Source: Bacteroidales bacterium | GTDB lineage: Bacteria; Bacteroidota; Bacteroidia; Bacteroidales; JAADJA01 | NCBI GenBank assembly: GCA_029933495.1 | Contig: JAOZOC010000044.1 | Span: 1 to 12,165 of the forward strand | Reading direction: 5' to 3' | DNA length: 12,165 nt | Part shown: piece by piece, positions 1 through 6,942 of the stretch | Layout of the letters: the number at the start of each line of letters is the position of its first letter | Numbering within the stretch: position 1 is the first letter of the stretch | The notes under the pieces: model-generated | The model's input: the letters and a program-made list of their open reading frames with translations, nothing else | What the model was told of the DNA's origin: nothing | Database searches by the model: none | Made by a program: the position numbers and the translations under genes

Positions 1-549
1 GGAACATTTTTTATTGATGAGTTTAAAAAGTCGAGGATATACCACAGCGACGAGCATAACTTCTGGAGTATGAAACTGGGTGCCAAAGAGAGCGACCTGC
101 TTCTGAAAGACCTTTCGGTCACATTTGAATATACTATGACAATGCCCATCACATACCAGCATTATGTCCCGACACTAACATTCGCATCAAACTATTTTAA
201 TTTCGGACATTATCTGCGAGATAACTCACAGGAATTTTACGTAGCTGCTGAATATAAACCAATTAGAGGACTACATTTGCGTGCTGCCTATACGCTTGCA
301 CAACATGGAGATGATTTTGATTATGTAGATTCCGACCCAACAAAAACACCCTATATGCAAAACATAACCTGGCAGAAGAATGAACTTTCAATAGGAGCCA
401 GATGGGAGTTTATCAGTAACTCGTATCTTTATATTGAGTATATCTACAGTGATATATCTGGTGATGAAGAGCAGGTGAATAAATACACTCCGGAATATTT
501 CAGAGGTATTCACAATACTGTTTCAGCAGGATTTAACCTTGGCTTTTAG
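1..549 (+). CDS. Outer-membrane beta-barrel protein, C-terminal part (possibly Wzi-like capsule assembly protein)
   Basis: The reading frame is open from the first base, so the gene starts outside the window and only about 182 C-terminal residues are present. They show alternating polar and aromatic or hydrophobic residues in short strands separated by Asp/Asn-rich turns, and the chain ends in Phe. This is the usual look of an outer-membrane beta-barrel whose last strand carries the assembly signal. The stretch FGHYLRDNSQEFYVAAEYKP resembles the C-terminal barrel region of Wzi-type capsule assembly proteins of Bacteroidota, where a GH..G.N motif precedes a strand. That assignment rests on memory of the family. 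The internal ATG at 70 is not a plausible start because the barrel pattern continues upstream of it. A generic porin or another OM barrel remains possible. The next gene is convergent, so there is no operon partner downstream. Confidence 0.72.
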   Translation, partial: GTFFIDEFKKSRIYHSDEHNFWSMKLGAKESDLLLKDLSVTFEYTMTMPITYQHYVPTLTFASNYFNFGHYLRDNSQEFYVAAEYKPIRGLHLRAAYTLAQHGDDFDYVDSDPTKTPYMQNITWQKNELSIGARWEFISNSYLYIEYIYSDISGDEEQVNKYTPEYFRGIHNTVSAGFNLGF

Positions 550-570
550 TCCTCGATATCCTCTTTTATC

Positions 571-612
571 TCAAATCGTAAATCGTATTTCGTCTTCGTA
601 AATCGTAAATCC
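571..612. repeat. Short AAATCGTAAATC repeat in the intergenic spacer
   Basis: The spacer between the barrel gene and ispD contains AAATCGTAAATCGTA at 573-587 and TAAATCGTAAATC at 599-611, separated by a diverged TTTCGTCTTC. The 6-7 bp unit AAATCGT is thus iterated with decay. It lies between two convergent stop codons and is not coding. Similar low-complexity spacers occur in Bacteroidales genomes (from memory). No function can be read from it. Confidence 0.6.
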
Positions 613-640
613 ACGCTTGGCAGGCTGTAAATCACCGGTA

Positions 641-1318
641 TTACCCCAACAACACCCCGGCAATCTTCAGATCAAAAGGCCTGGTAAGCTTGATATTTTC
701 CTCATTCCCTTCCACAGTATGAATTTTCTCTCCAGAGGCTTCCACTACCGAAGCATCATCAGTAAAATGCTCATTATATTCTTGTTCGTATGCTTTTAAA
801 AGTATATCTGACCTGAAACATTGAGGTGTCTGCACAAGAAAGTACTTTTCCCTTTTAACAGGCTTACTCTTATTATCATGCTTTATCTTCCTGAGCGAAT
901 CATTGACAGGTATTACAGGTATTGCATTTCCATTTTTCTCCGCACCGGAGAACGCCCTTTCCAAAGTATCGTTGCTTACTAATGGCCTTACTCCGTCATG
1001 AACAGCCACTATGCAATCATTGCCAATTAGCTTAAGACCGTTTTTAACTGAATTAAAGCGTGTTTTACCTCCTTTTACAACCTTATGAGGGATTTTAAAA
1101 TTGTACTTTTTACATAGTGATTGCCAGAATTTAATATATGGTCCGGGTAGTACGACCACCACTCCAATCTCCTCTGAGAAAGTATAAAATTTTTCAATGG
1201 TATGCATCAGCACAGGTTTGCCTGAAACCACAAGGAATTGTTTGGGAAAGTCTGCCTTCATCCGCTGTCCCTTACCTCCGGCAACAATTATAACCTGCTT
1301 TTTCAATTCGGATCTCAA
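641..1318 (-). CDS. ispD: 2-C-methyl-D-erythritol 4-phosphate cytidylyltransferase
   Basis: This cytosolic enzyme of the non-mevalonate isoprenoid pathway joins CTP and MEP to give CDP-ME. The 225-residue frame is full length for the family. It carries the nucleotide-binding start VIIVAGGKGQRM (residues 9-20) followed by PKQF with the catalytic-type Lys26, GGKTRFNSV at 83-91, VHDGVRP at 106-112, a VQTPQCF block, TDDASVVE, and ENIKLTRPFD near the C-terminus with the second catalytic-type Lys. The start is uncertain: there is no ATG. The first available codon is TTG at 1316-1318, and a second TTG at 1304-1306 would give MKKQVIIVAGG, which matches family N-termini better. An in-frame stop lies at 1325-1327. 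It is the last gene of the minus-strand block, 47 bp after queA, with a repeat-like spacer between them. Identification is secure; the start is not. Confidence 0.95.
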   Translation of the reverse strand: MRSELKKQVIIVAGGKGQRMKADFPKQFLVVSGKPVLMHTIEKFYTFSEEIGVVVVLPGPYIKFWQSLCKKYNFKIPHKVVKGGKTRFNSVKNGLKLIGNDCIVAVHDGVRPLVSNDTLERAFSGAEKNGNAIPVIPVNDSLRKIKHDNKSKPVKREKYFLVQTPQCFRSDILLKAYEQEYNEHFTDDASVVEASGEKIHTVEGNEENIKLTRPFDLKIAGVLLG

Positions 1319-1330
1319 TTTAGTTTAGAT

Positions 1331-1358
1331 ACTGCCAACTGCTGATTGACTGCCGACT
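1331..1358. repeat. Degenerate ACTGCC-type short repeat between queA and ispD
   Basis: The 47-bp queA-ispD spacer contains ACTGCCAACTGCTGATTGAC followed by TGCCGACT, which reads as decayed iterations of a 7-8 bp CTGCCAA/CTGCCGA unit. On the coding strand it reads AGTCGGCAGT, then AGCAGTTGGCAGT. Similar spacers occur in Bacteroidales genomes (from memory). It lies inside a probable transcription unit, so it would be present in the mRNA. Confidence 0.5.
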
Positions 1359-1365
1359 TTACCCA

Positions 1366-2415
1366 CTACAATATCAGCATCGCATCACCATAAGTGAAGA
1401 ATTTGTACTTCTTATCAATAGCTTCCTTGTAGGCTCTCATAAGAAAATCATAATCAGCGAAAGCAGCAACCAACATCATTACTGATGATTTTGGAAGATG
1501 GAAGTTTGTAATTAATGAATCAGCCACCATAAAATCATATTCAGGAAAGATAAATTTATTGGTCCAGCCACTGTAAGGTTTTACTTTGCCTGTAATTGTT
1601 ACTGCAGTCTCTGTCGCTTTAATTGTAGTAGTCCCTATTCCACAGACCTTTCTTTTTTGGGCTTTGGCTTTATTAATTTTCTCGGCCTCTTCCAGTGTTA
1701 TAATCATCTCTTCTGAATCCATCTTGTGCTTTGTGAGGTCTTCAACCTCAATATCTCTGAAATTTCCGAGGCCTGCATGTAAGGTGAGTTCTGCAAATTC
1801 AACTCCAACAAGCTCAAGTCTTTTCATAAGCTCTCTGCTGAAATGAAATCCGGCAGTAGGGGCAGCGACAGCACCTTCATATTTGGCATAGATTGTTTGA
1901 TAACGTTCTTCATCCTCAGGAACAATATCCCTTTTAATAACCCTTGGTAAAGGAGTCTCTCCCAGTTTGGTAATAAGTTTTTTAAAATCCTCATAAGGAC
2001 CATCAAATAAAAACCGGAGAGTCCTGCCACGAGAGGTTGTGTTATCAATGACTTCAGCTACCAGCTCTCCCTCTTCACCAAAATAGAGTTTATTACCTAT
2101 TCTGATTTTTCGGGCCGGGTCAACCATAACATCCCACAGCCTGCTTTCAGGATTTAGTTCACGTAAAAGGAAAACTTCTATTTTAGCTCCTGTTTTTTCC
2201 TTTTCGCCATGGAGACGAGCAGGAAAGACTTTTGTATTGTTCAGGATAAAAACATCACCTTCACCAAAATAATCCAGGATATCTTTAAAGGTTTTATGCT
2301 CTATTGTTTTTGTGTCCCGATGTAAAACCATTAATCTTGATTCATCGCGATTTTCAGGTGGGAATTCTGCAATTAGTTCTTCAGGTAAGTAGTAATTGAA
2401 CTGAGATAATTTCAT
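1366..2415 (-). CDS. queA: S-adenosylmethionine:tRNA ribosyltransferase-isomerase
   Basis: QueA transfers and isomerises the ribosyl group of SAM onto 7-aminomethyl-7-deazaguanine at tRNA position 34, giving epoxyqueuosine in the queuosine pathway. The 349 residues are full length. Family signatures run in order: an N-terminal YYLPEELIAEFPPENRDESR block, NNTKVFPARLHG (59-70), GETPLPRVIKRD (152-163), AAPTAGFHFS (184-193), LHAGLGNFRDI (212-222), GTTTIKATETA, and a C-terminal TNFHLPKSSVMMLVAAF. The usual family form GETPLPPYI is GETPLPRVI here, a mild variation. The ATG at 2413-2415 is followed at once by the family's MKLSQFNYYLP start, so it is well supported. A good promoter lies just upstream (2465-2496), so the gene may be transcribed on its own as well as from the upstream truB side. 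No other queuosine gene is in the window. Confidence 0.96.
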   Translation of the reverse strand: MKLSQFNYYLPEELIAEFPPENRDESRLMVLHRDTKTIEHKTFKDILDYFGEGDVFILNNTKVFPARLHGEKEKTGAKIEVFLLRELNPESRLWDVMVDPARKIRIGNKLYFGEEGELVAEVIDNTTSRGRTLRFLFDGPYEDFKKLITKLGETPLPRVIKRDIVPEDEERYQTIYAKYEGAVAAPTAGFHFSRELMKRLELVGVEFAELTLHAGLGNFRDIEVEDLTKHKMDSEEMIITLEEAEKINKAKAQKRKVCGIGTTTIKATETAVTITGKVKPYSGWTNKFIFPEYDFMVADSLITNFHLPKSSVMMLVAAFADYDFLMRAYKEAIDKKYKFFTYGDAMLIL

Positions 2416-2464
2416 AGCTAAATTTCAATTGAATAAAATATTTTTTGCCTCAAAAAAAGGGGTG

Positions 2465-2496
2465 CAAAGATACAACTATTTTCGTGAAAAGTCAAA
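2465..2496 (-). promoter_or_regulatory. Bacteroidota-type promoter for queA
   Basis: On the minus strand TTTG (2493-2496, -33 element) is followed after 20 nt by TATCTTTG (2465-2472, -7 element). Both the sequences and the spacing match the Bacteroidota primary sigma factor consensus TTTG-N19-21-TAnnTTTG. The 5' leader to the queA ATG would be about 45 nt and carries an A/T-rich stretch. This is the best-formed promoter in the window. Confidence 0.72.
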
Positions 2497-2507
2497 AAAA
2501 TAATAAA

Positions 2508-3227
2508 TTAAACATTAATGTTTTGATTATCAGATTGTTTAGATGTTTGAAGTAACTGCTGAAACATCTCAATTGTCATCGTTTTTGATATATCGATACT
2601 GCCTGATTTGGTTCTGCATAAAGATGTGAGGTAAGCACCGACATTGAGAGCTTCACCAAAATCTCTGGCAAGTGACCTGATATATGTCCCTTTGCTACAG
2701 CTGACACGGAAATATATTTTTGGCAGGTCAATCCCGGTTATCTCAAACTCATTGATGCTTACTTTTCTTGGATTAAGTTTTACATCTTTGTTTTTGCGTG
2801 CATAATCGTATGCTCTTTTCCCTTTTATCCTGATAGCAGAGAATACAGGTGGGATTTGTTCAATATCTCCTGTAAGATGTTTTGCTGTATTCAGAATTTT
2901 ATCGTCTGTAATATGTGAGATATTATAAGTTTTGTCGATCTCTGTCTCTTTGTCGAAGGAAGGTGTTGTTGCTCCCAGGAAGAAGGTTCCCGTATATTCC
3001 TTGTCCTGATCCTGAAATTCCTGAATTCGTTTTGTGAATTTTCCTGTACACAGAATCAGCAAACCTGTTGCTAGTGGGTCAAGTGTACCAGCGTGTCCGA
3101 CTTTGATCTTTTTTATTCCCAGATGGTTTCTGATAAGATAACGAACTTTATTTACAACATCGAAAGATGTCCACCCGATGGGCTTATTGAAAAGAAGAAC
3201 TTCACCTGCCTGAAAGTCAAATATCAT
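2508..3227 (-). CDS. truB: tRNA pseudouridine(55) synthase
   Basis: TruB makes pseudouridine 55 in the T-loop of tRNAs. The catalytic motif is VGHAGTLDPLATG (residues 43-55) with nucleophile Asp50. The N-terminal LLFNKPIGWTSFDVVNKVR, the central KEYTGTFFLGATT and PPVFSAIRIKGKRAYDYAR, and the later GTYIRSLARDFGE and AYLTSLCRTKSG blocks are all present. At 239 residues it is shorter than the E. coli enzyme (about 314) and ends soon after the catalytic domain, so the C-terminal PUA-type RNA-binding extension is missing. Short TruB proteins of this kind are common in Bacteroidota (from memory). Its ATG overlaps the uppP stop codon by one base (TAATG), which points to translational coupling with uppP. 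Confidence 0.96.
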   Translation of the reverse strand: MIFDFQAGEVLLFNKPIGWTSFDVVNKVRYLIRNHLGIKKIKVGHAGTLDPLATGLLILCTGKFTKRIQEFQDQDKEYTGTFFLGATTPSFDKETEIDKTYNISHITDDKILNTAKHLTGDIEQIPPVFSAIRIKGKRAYDYARKNKDVKLNPRKVSINEFEITGIDLPKIYFRVSCSKGTYIRSLARDFGEALNVGAYLTSLCRTKSGSIDISKTMTIEMFQQLLQTSKQSDNQNINV

Positions 3228-4006
3228 TAGTTAATTGTTAAATCATACCCTAACGCAAGAAAAACAAGAATCAGAACACCGACAATTATTCTGTAATATC
3301 CAAAAATTTTGAAGCCATGCTTTGTGAGGTAAGTAATAAATGATTTGATAGCAATTAGTGCCACAATAAATGCAACAACATTTCCCACAATAAGCATTGA
3401 GATATTATCTCTGTTTATGGCATCATAATTCTGCATAAGTTTATATCCTGAGGCCGCAAACATTGTCGGTACAGCAAGGAAAAATGAAAATTCTGCTGCA
3501 GTTTTTCTGCTTAGCCTCTGGCTCATCCCACCAATTATAGTAGCTGCCGAACGAGAAACACCGGGGATCATCGCAATTGTCTGAAAAAATCCGATTTTCA
3601 GAGCAGTCAGATAGCTTATCTCCTGATCTTCAGAAGGGTTATTGAACCATTCGTCAATAAATAGCATAACTACACCGCCAAGTATTAGCATAACGGCAAC
3701 AACGTAAACATTCTCAAGCAGACTATCAATAAAACCAATAAAAAAGAAACCAATGAATGCTGCAGGCAAAAAGGCAATAAAAAGTTTTAAATAGAAATCC
3801 CAGGATTGAAAAAACCGCTTCCAGTAAAGGACAACAACGGAAAGTATAGCACCAAACTGAATATTTATTATGAAAGCCTGAATAAAATCATTACTTTTCA
3901 TCCCGAGAATACCCTCGGTCAGAATCATATGTCCGGTTGACGATACAGGCAGAAATTCTGTTATTCCTTCAACTATTGCTATTATTATGGATTGTATCCA
4001 GGTCAT
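3227..4006 (-). CDS. uppP: Undecaprenyl-diphosphatase (BacA family)
   Basis: This polytopic inner-membrane phosphatase converts undecaprenyl diphosphate to the monophosphate lipid carrier for peptidoglycan and surface glycans; high activity confers bacitracin tolerance. The 259 residues contain the first family signature EGITEFLPVSSTGH (13-26), with Glu13, Glu17, Ser23 and His26 in the catalytic positions, and the second, PGVSRSA (148-154), with Arg152. Hydrophobic segments fill most of the chain, consistent with about eight membrane-embedded helices or re-entrant segments. The ATG at 4004-4006 gives the expected MTWIQSIIIAIVEG start. It lies 122 bp downstream of the DUF3098 gene and overlaps truB by one base. 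I found no convincing promoter in the 122-bp gap, so read-through from upstream is likely. Confidence 0.96.
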   Translation of the reverse strand: MTWIQSIIIAIVEGITEFLPVSSTGHMILTEGILGMKSNDFIQAFIINIQFGAILSVVVLYWKRFFQSWDFYLKLFIAFLPAAFIGFFFIGFIDSLLENVYVVAVMLILGGVVMLFIDEWFNNPSEDQEISYLTALKIGFFQTIAMIPGVSRSAATIIGGMSQRLSRKTAAEFSFFLAVPTMFAASGYKLMQNYDAINRDNISMLIVGNVVAFIVALIAIKSFITYLTKHGFKIFGYYRIIVGVLILVFLALGYDLTIN

Positions 4007-4128
4007 AAAATAAACTAATACTCAAAAATTAAAAACGTTAAATCTGTAATTTAAAAAAAGTTTGGAGCGTGTTTTTAGGATATTTGCCCATAGGTTCTTA
4101 CAAAACTATAACAAAACTGTCAACCGGT

Positions 4129-4410
4129 TTAGTCTTTTGGCTTTTTCATTATTGCAAAAATTTCAATGATATATCCGGTAAGTACAAGGACTGGTGCAAG
4201 AGTAAGTCGTCTGAAATCAAAGATTTTATCACTAAAAACATTTGGATCGTCAGAGCCACCACCAATCATCAGTAAAAAGCCAACAACAATAAAGGCAAGG
4301 CCGATAAATAACAATTTATAATTTTCCTTCCCAAAGGCAAATCCTGAATATTTTGAAGTTGCAGTATTTTCGCTGCCCATTACCGGTTTTCTCACCTCTT
4401 TCTTTTTCAT
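4129..4410 (-). CDS. DUF3098 small membrane protein
   Basis: This 93-residue protein has a charged N-terminus, then FAFGKENYKLLFIGLAF and the hydrophobic helix LLFIGLAFIVVGFLLMIGGG (about 33-52). A conserved-looking SDDPNVFSDKIFDFRRLTLAPVL linker and a second helix (about 68-88) follow, and it ends in KKPKD. This pattern matches DUF3098, a Bacteroidota family usually found between ftsX and uppP, which is exactly its position here. Its function is not known to me. Two membrane helices with a short loop suggest an inner-membrane accessory protein, and its place suggests a link to division or the lipid-carrier cycle, but that is inference from context only. Confidence 0.9.
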   Translation of the reverse strand: MKKKEVRKPVMGSENTATSKYSGFAFGKENYKLLFIGLAFIVVGFLLMIGGGSDDPNVFSDKIFDFRRLTLAPVLVLTGYIIEIFAIMKKPKD

Positions 4411-4438
4411 TGAAAATGAATTAAATAATTACAGGCCG

Positions 4439-4446
4439 CAAATCTA
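4439..4446 (-). promoter_or_regulatory. Candidate -7 element upstream of the DUF3098 gene
   Basis: Minus-strand TAGATTTG matches TAnnTTTG and lies about 28 nt before the DUF3098 ATG, in the 146-bp gap after ftsX. I see no good TTTG at the -33 distance, so this is only a half-match. If real, it would start a second transcript covering DUF3098-uppP-truB. Confidence 0.38.
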
Positions 4447-4556
4447 CTATTATTTTTTTATACTATAACGTATAAACCTGCAATTTTCATAAAAGCAATT
4501 CGCTTCTATTTTAGAAACCTTCATTTAATAATGCTGGTTCTTTACTCTAAATTGGC

Positions 4557-5435
4557 TTAAAAATAGAGATAATCGGCTTTTAACCTTATGTATTTCCTTA
4601 CGGCAAAATAATTTGAAAGCCAGGTAAGAACTATTCCTAACAGAATTACTATACCAAATAATGACAAAAACATATTGATATCCTGAAGGTTAATAAGCTC
4701 GGGAAACTCTCTCTGTGAAAAGTAAATTACAACCGTTAATAAAATAATGGCCAGCAGAGCGCCAATTATTCCCTGTAAAATTCCTTTCCAGATAAAAGGC
4801 CTGCGAATAAAACCATGAGTCGCCCCGATAAGCTGCATGCTTCTTATTATAAAACGTTTTGAGTAAACCGAAAGCCGGATAGTGTTATTGATTAAAGCTA
4901 TGGCAATAATCAAAAGTAAAATGCTGAATCCCAATATTATAATCCCAATTTTCTTAACGTTTTTATTTACAATATCAACCAGCGATTCCTGATAAAAAAC
5001 CTCTTTAACATTGGAGTTGGCAATAATTTTTTCCTTTATGATTATCAGGCTGTCATTGTTAGCATAAGCAGCATTAAACCTGACATCAATAGTAGGTAAT
5101 AATGGGTTAAAACCTAGAAATTGTGTAAAATCCTCACCAAGTTCCAGAGTGAACTCTTTGGCTGCCTGTTCTTTGGTTATGTATTCAGTCGATTTGATAT
5201 ATGGCGCTGCATCAAGAGTTTTTTGTAACCTGATAATACTTGCCTCTTTTGCATTATCCTTCATTATCACCGAAAAACCTATATTTTCCTTCACATAATC
5301 CGATAACTTCTTTGCATGAAGGATGATGAGGCCCAGGAGGCCAAGCATAAACAAAACCAGCGAAACACTTACTATCGTTGTGATGTAAGAGCTTGCCAAC
5401 CGGCGTCTGTAAAATTTTTCTTCCTGCTTGCTCAT
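4557..5435 (-). CDS. ftsX: Cell-division ABC transporter permease-like protein FtsX
   Basis: FtsX is the membrane partner of the FtsE ATPase. The complex does not transport a solute but transmits ATP hydrolysis to periplasmic peptidoglycan hydrolases during division. The 292 residues have the classic topology: a short cytoplasmic N-terminus, TM1 about 18-40, a periplasmic domain about 41-160, then TM2 about 163-183, TM3 about 215-239 and TM4 about 255-276. The periplasmic domain includes YITKEQAAKEF at 85-95, a stretch typical of FtsX. Between TM2 and TM3 lies NNTIRLSVYSKRFIIRSMQL, the conserved cytoplasmic loop that contacts FtsE. No ftsE gene lies next to it, which is usual in Bacteroidota. 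The ATG at 5433-5435 is 98 bp from the divergent acetyltransferase start, and the gene heads the minus-strand block. Confidence 0.93.
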   Translation of the reverse strand: MSKQEEKFYRRRLASSYITTIVSVSLVLFMLGLLGLIILHAKKLSDYVKENIGFSVIMKDNAKEASIIRLQKTLDAAPYIKSTEYITKEQAAKEFTLELGEDFTQFLGFNPLLPTIDVRFNAAYANNDSLIIIKEKIIANSNVKEVFYQESLVDIVNKNVKKIGIIILGFSILLLIIAIALINNTIRLSVYSKRFIIRSMQLIGATHGFIRRPFIWKGILQGIIGALLAIILLTVVIYFSQREFPELINLQDINMFLSLFGIVILLGIVLTWLSNYFAVRKYIRLKADYLYF

Positions 5436-5451
5436 AATATTACTCTGATGG

Positions 5452-5459
5452 CGAAAGTA
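5452..5459 (-). promoter_or_regulatory. Candidate -7 element for ftsX
   Basis: Minus-strand TACTTTCG, one base from the TAnnTTTG consensus, lies 16 nt before the ftsX ATG, which would leave a leader of roughly 10 nt. The -33 region has no clear TTTG. It sits in the short divergent region shared with the acetyltransferase gene. Confidence 0.38.
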
Positions 5460-5502
5460 ACAATTTTATTATAAAAATGAATAAATCACACAGCATTATT
5501 AT

Positions 5503-5510
5503 TAGTTTTG
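5503..5510 (+). promoter_or_regulatory. Candidate -7 element for the GNAT gene
   Basis: TAGTTTTG matches TAnnTTTG. Transcription would begin near 5516, which lies downstream of the ATG at 5477 but about 20 nt upstream of the ATG at 5537. This helps choose 5537 as the true start. The -33 element is not convincing. Confidence 0.42.
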
Positions 5511-5536
5511 TGCTGTTTTGTAAACACGGTAGAATA

Positions 5537-5971
5537 ATGAGAATTGTCAGTATTGAGAAATTTAAAACAGAGAATAAGGAAAAGGCAGAAATAGCTTTTG
5601 CCATTCGCAGAAAAGTATTTGTTGAAGAGCAGAATGTTGAGCCTGAAGAGGAGTATGATGAATTTGAAGATACTTGTACGCATTACCTGTTATATTACGA
5701 TGGAAAGCCAGTGGCAACTGCAAGGTGGCAAATAACTGAAAAGGGAATCAAACCGGGACGATTTGCAATGCTGAAAGAGTGGCGTGGTAAAGGAATTGGC
5801 TCGGAACTCCTTAAACAAATTATGAAAGATATAATTCCGCTTAATATGCCGATATACCTGAACTCACAGGTTACAGCAGTGAATTATTATGCTCGCTTCG
5901 GATTCGTTAAAAAAGGTGATATTTTTCTTGAAGCAAACATCGAGCACTATCTTATGGAGTATGAAGGGTAG
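5537..5971 (+). CDS. GNAT family N-acetyltransferase (YjcF-like)
   Basis: This protein of about 144 residues is predicted to transfer an acetyl group from acetyl-CoA to an unknown small molecule or protein amine. It has the opening helix pattern IAFAIRRKVFVEEQNVEPEE, then DTCTHYLLYYDGKPVATARW, the acetyl-CoA pyrophosphate-binding motif RGKGIG after AMLKEW, and a C-terminal AVNYYARFGFVKKGDIFLEA ending in an EHYLMEYEG tail. This order resembles the YjcF-type branch, where the final His-x-x-Met segment is typical. An upstream in-frame ATG at 5477 would add 20 residues (MNKSHSIIISF...) that do not fit the fold. A -7 element at 5503 and the MRIVSIEKF start favour 5537. The gene stands alone, divergent from ftsX and convergent with the PHP gene. 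Confidence 0.85.
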   Translation: MRIVSIEKFKTENKEKAEIAFAIRRKVFVEEQNVEPEEEYDEFEDTCTHYLLYYDGKPVATARWQITEKGIKPGRFAMLKEWRGKGIGSELLKQIMKDIIPLNMPIYLNSQVTAVNYYARFGFVKKGDIFLEANIEHYLMEYEG

Positions 5972-6026
5972 TATTTCAAAGAGTATTTCAGGATGTAAAG
6001 AGCAATGCAACTTTTTATAAAAAATA

Positions 6027-6875
6027 TCAATCCCTGATACTTTGCTTCTTCCACCCGTCTTTCCTGAAATACAGCAACTCCCGAAACCCGATATCCTTCA
6101 GCATCTCAAGAGTATCATCGAAGTATCCATCAAGTTCTTCAGGCTTGTGAGCATCTGAGCTAAGGGTGATTGGTATTTGCAAATGGTGTATCTGCTCAAG
6201 TAGTAAAGGCGATGGGAATGTTTTATCGGAACGTCCTTTATATAAGCCGCGGGTATTCACCTCAATAATGCTTCCGGTTTCTTTAACCATTTTAAGAACT
6301 GTCCATACAATATCTTTATACCAGCTCTCTTCTTCTGAGAAGTAGCGGTCTTTGTTATGCATTCCAATTTTGTCAATATGAGCAATTATTCCTGGTTTTT
6401 GGGTTGCCACCATCTCTGTTATTTGCCACCAGTATGTTTCGACAGCCTTACGGATATTTCCGTCAAACAATGTTTTTAATCCATTGTCGTAAACCGAAGA
6501 GTCTGAACCGTCGATAAACCAAAGTTTATCTATATCTCTGTTTTTTACAAGATGTACACCCCCGATAGTGTAATCCAGCAAGGCTCTGTCAATAAAATAA
6601 TTAAACGAATGTGTAATACCCGGGATGTAGTCAATTTCAAGAGATAGAAATATATTTATTTGTTTTGAATATTTGTCTTTTAACCTTCTGACAGTATCAG
6701 AATATTCTACCAGCTTTTCATCCTTTATTGAAAACTTATTTTCAAAGGGGACAGGTGCATGGCCTGAGAATCCGAGAGTATGGAAGTTGAGCTCCAGCGC
6801 CTTCTTGACATACTCTTCCGGGTTGGCACTACCATCGCAAAAAATTGTATGTGTATGATGATTGAAATACTGCAT
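6027..6875 (-). CDS. PHP-family histidinol-phosphatase-like phosphoesterase
   Basis: The PHP metal-dependent fold is clear in about 282 residues. Counting from the ATG at 6873-6875, it has HTH at 7-9 (the first metal ligands), FCDG, GFSGHAP with His39, SLEIDY with Glu80, GGVHLV with His108, then IAHIDKIG, IEVNTRG and a C-terminal LSSDAHKPEEL. This set and the length fit HisK-type histidinol-phosphatases, which hydrolyse L-histidinol phosphate. No other histidine gene is nearby, so the real substrate could be another phosphomonoester. The frame stays open upstream to 6965, which would add 30 residues including NNFDCKSCYACN and overlap the U32 gene by 23 bp. Because PHP proteins begin almost directly at the HxH motif, I choose 6875. 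It lies 67 bp after the U32 stop, probably in the same transcript. Confidence 0.85.
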   Translation of the reverse strand: MQYFNHHTHTIFCDGSANPEEYVKKALELNFHTLGFSGHAPVPFENKFSIKDEKLVEYSDTVRRLKDKYSKQINIFLSLEIDYIPGITHSFNYFIDRALLDYTIGGVHLVKNRDIDKLWFIDGSDSSVYDNGLKTLFDGNIRKAVETYWWQITEMVATQKPGIIAHIDKIGMHNKDRYFSEEESWYKDIVWTVLKMVKETGSIIEVNTRGLYKGRSDKTFPSPLLLEQIHHLQIPITLSSDAHKPEELDGYFDDTLEMLKDIGFRELLYFRKDGWKKQSIRD

Positions 6876-6942
6876 AGATTCATTCAAATTTTTAGTTTTT
6901 AATATGTTGCAGGCATAGCAAGATTTACAGTCAAAATTATTC

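Noticed and set aside
617..799. Plus-strand open frame overlapping the 3' end of ispD
   Set aside because: It covers conserved ispD C-terminal motifs on the other strand and its translation has no family-like pattern.
4007..4128. Possible uppP promoter in the gap after DUF3098
   Set aside because: The nearest candidates (TAATTTTTG, TAGTTTTG) have wrong internal spacing or no -33 partner, so I could not support one.
4122..4129. AACCGGTT palindrome at the DUF3098 stop codon
   Set aside because: An 8-bp palindrome is too short to mean much, and no T-run or longer stem surrounds it.
5477..5536. Upstream ATG extension of the GNAT protein by 20 residues
   Set aside because: The candidate -7 element at 5503-5510 lies inside it, and the extension does not fit the acetyltransferase fold; the ATG at 5537 is preferred.
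5970..5990. AGTATTTCA direct repeat after the GNAT gene
   Set aside because: Two 9-bp copies, one overlapping the stop codon, with no symmetry or flanking structure; this could easily arise by chance in AT-rich DNA.
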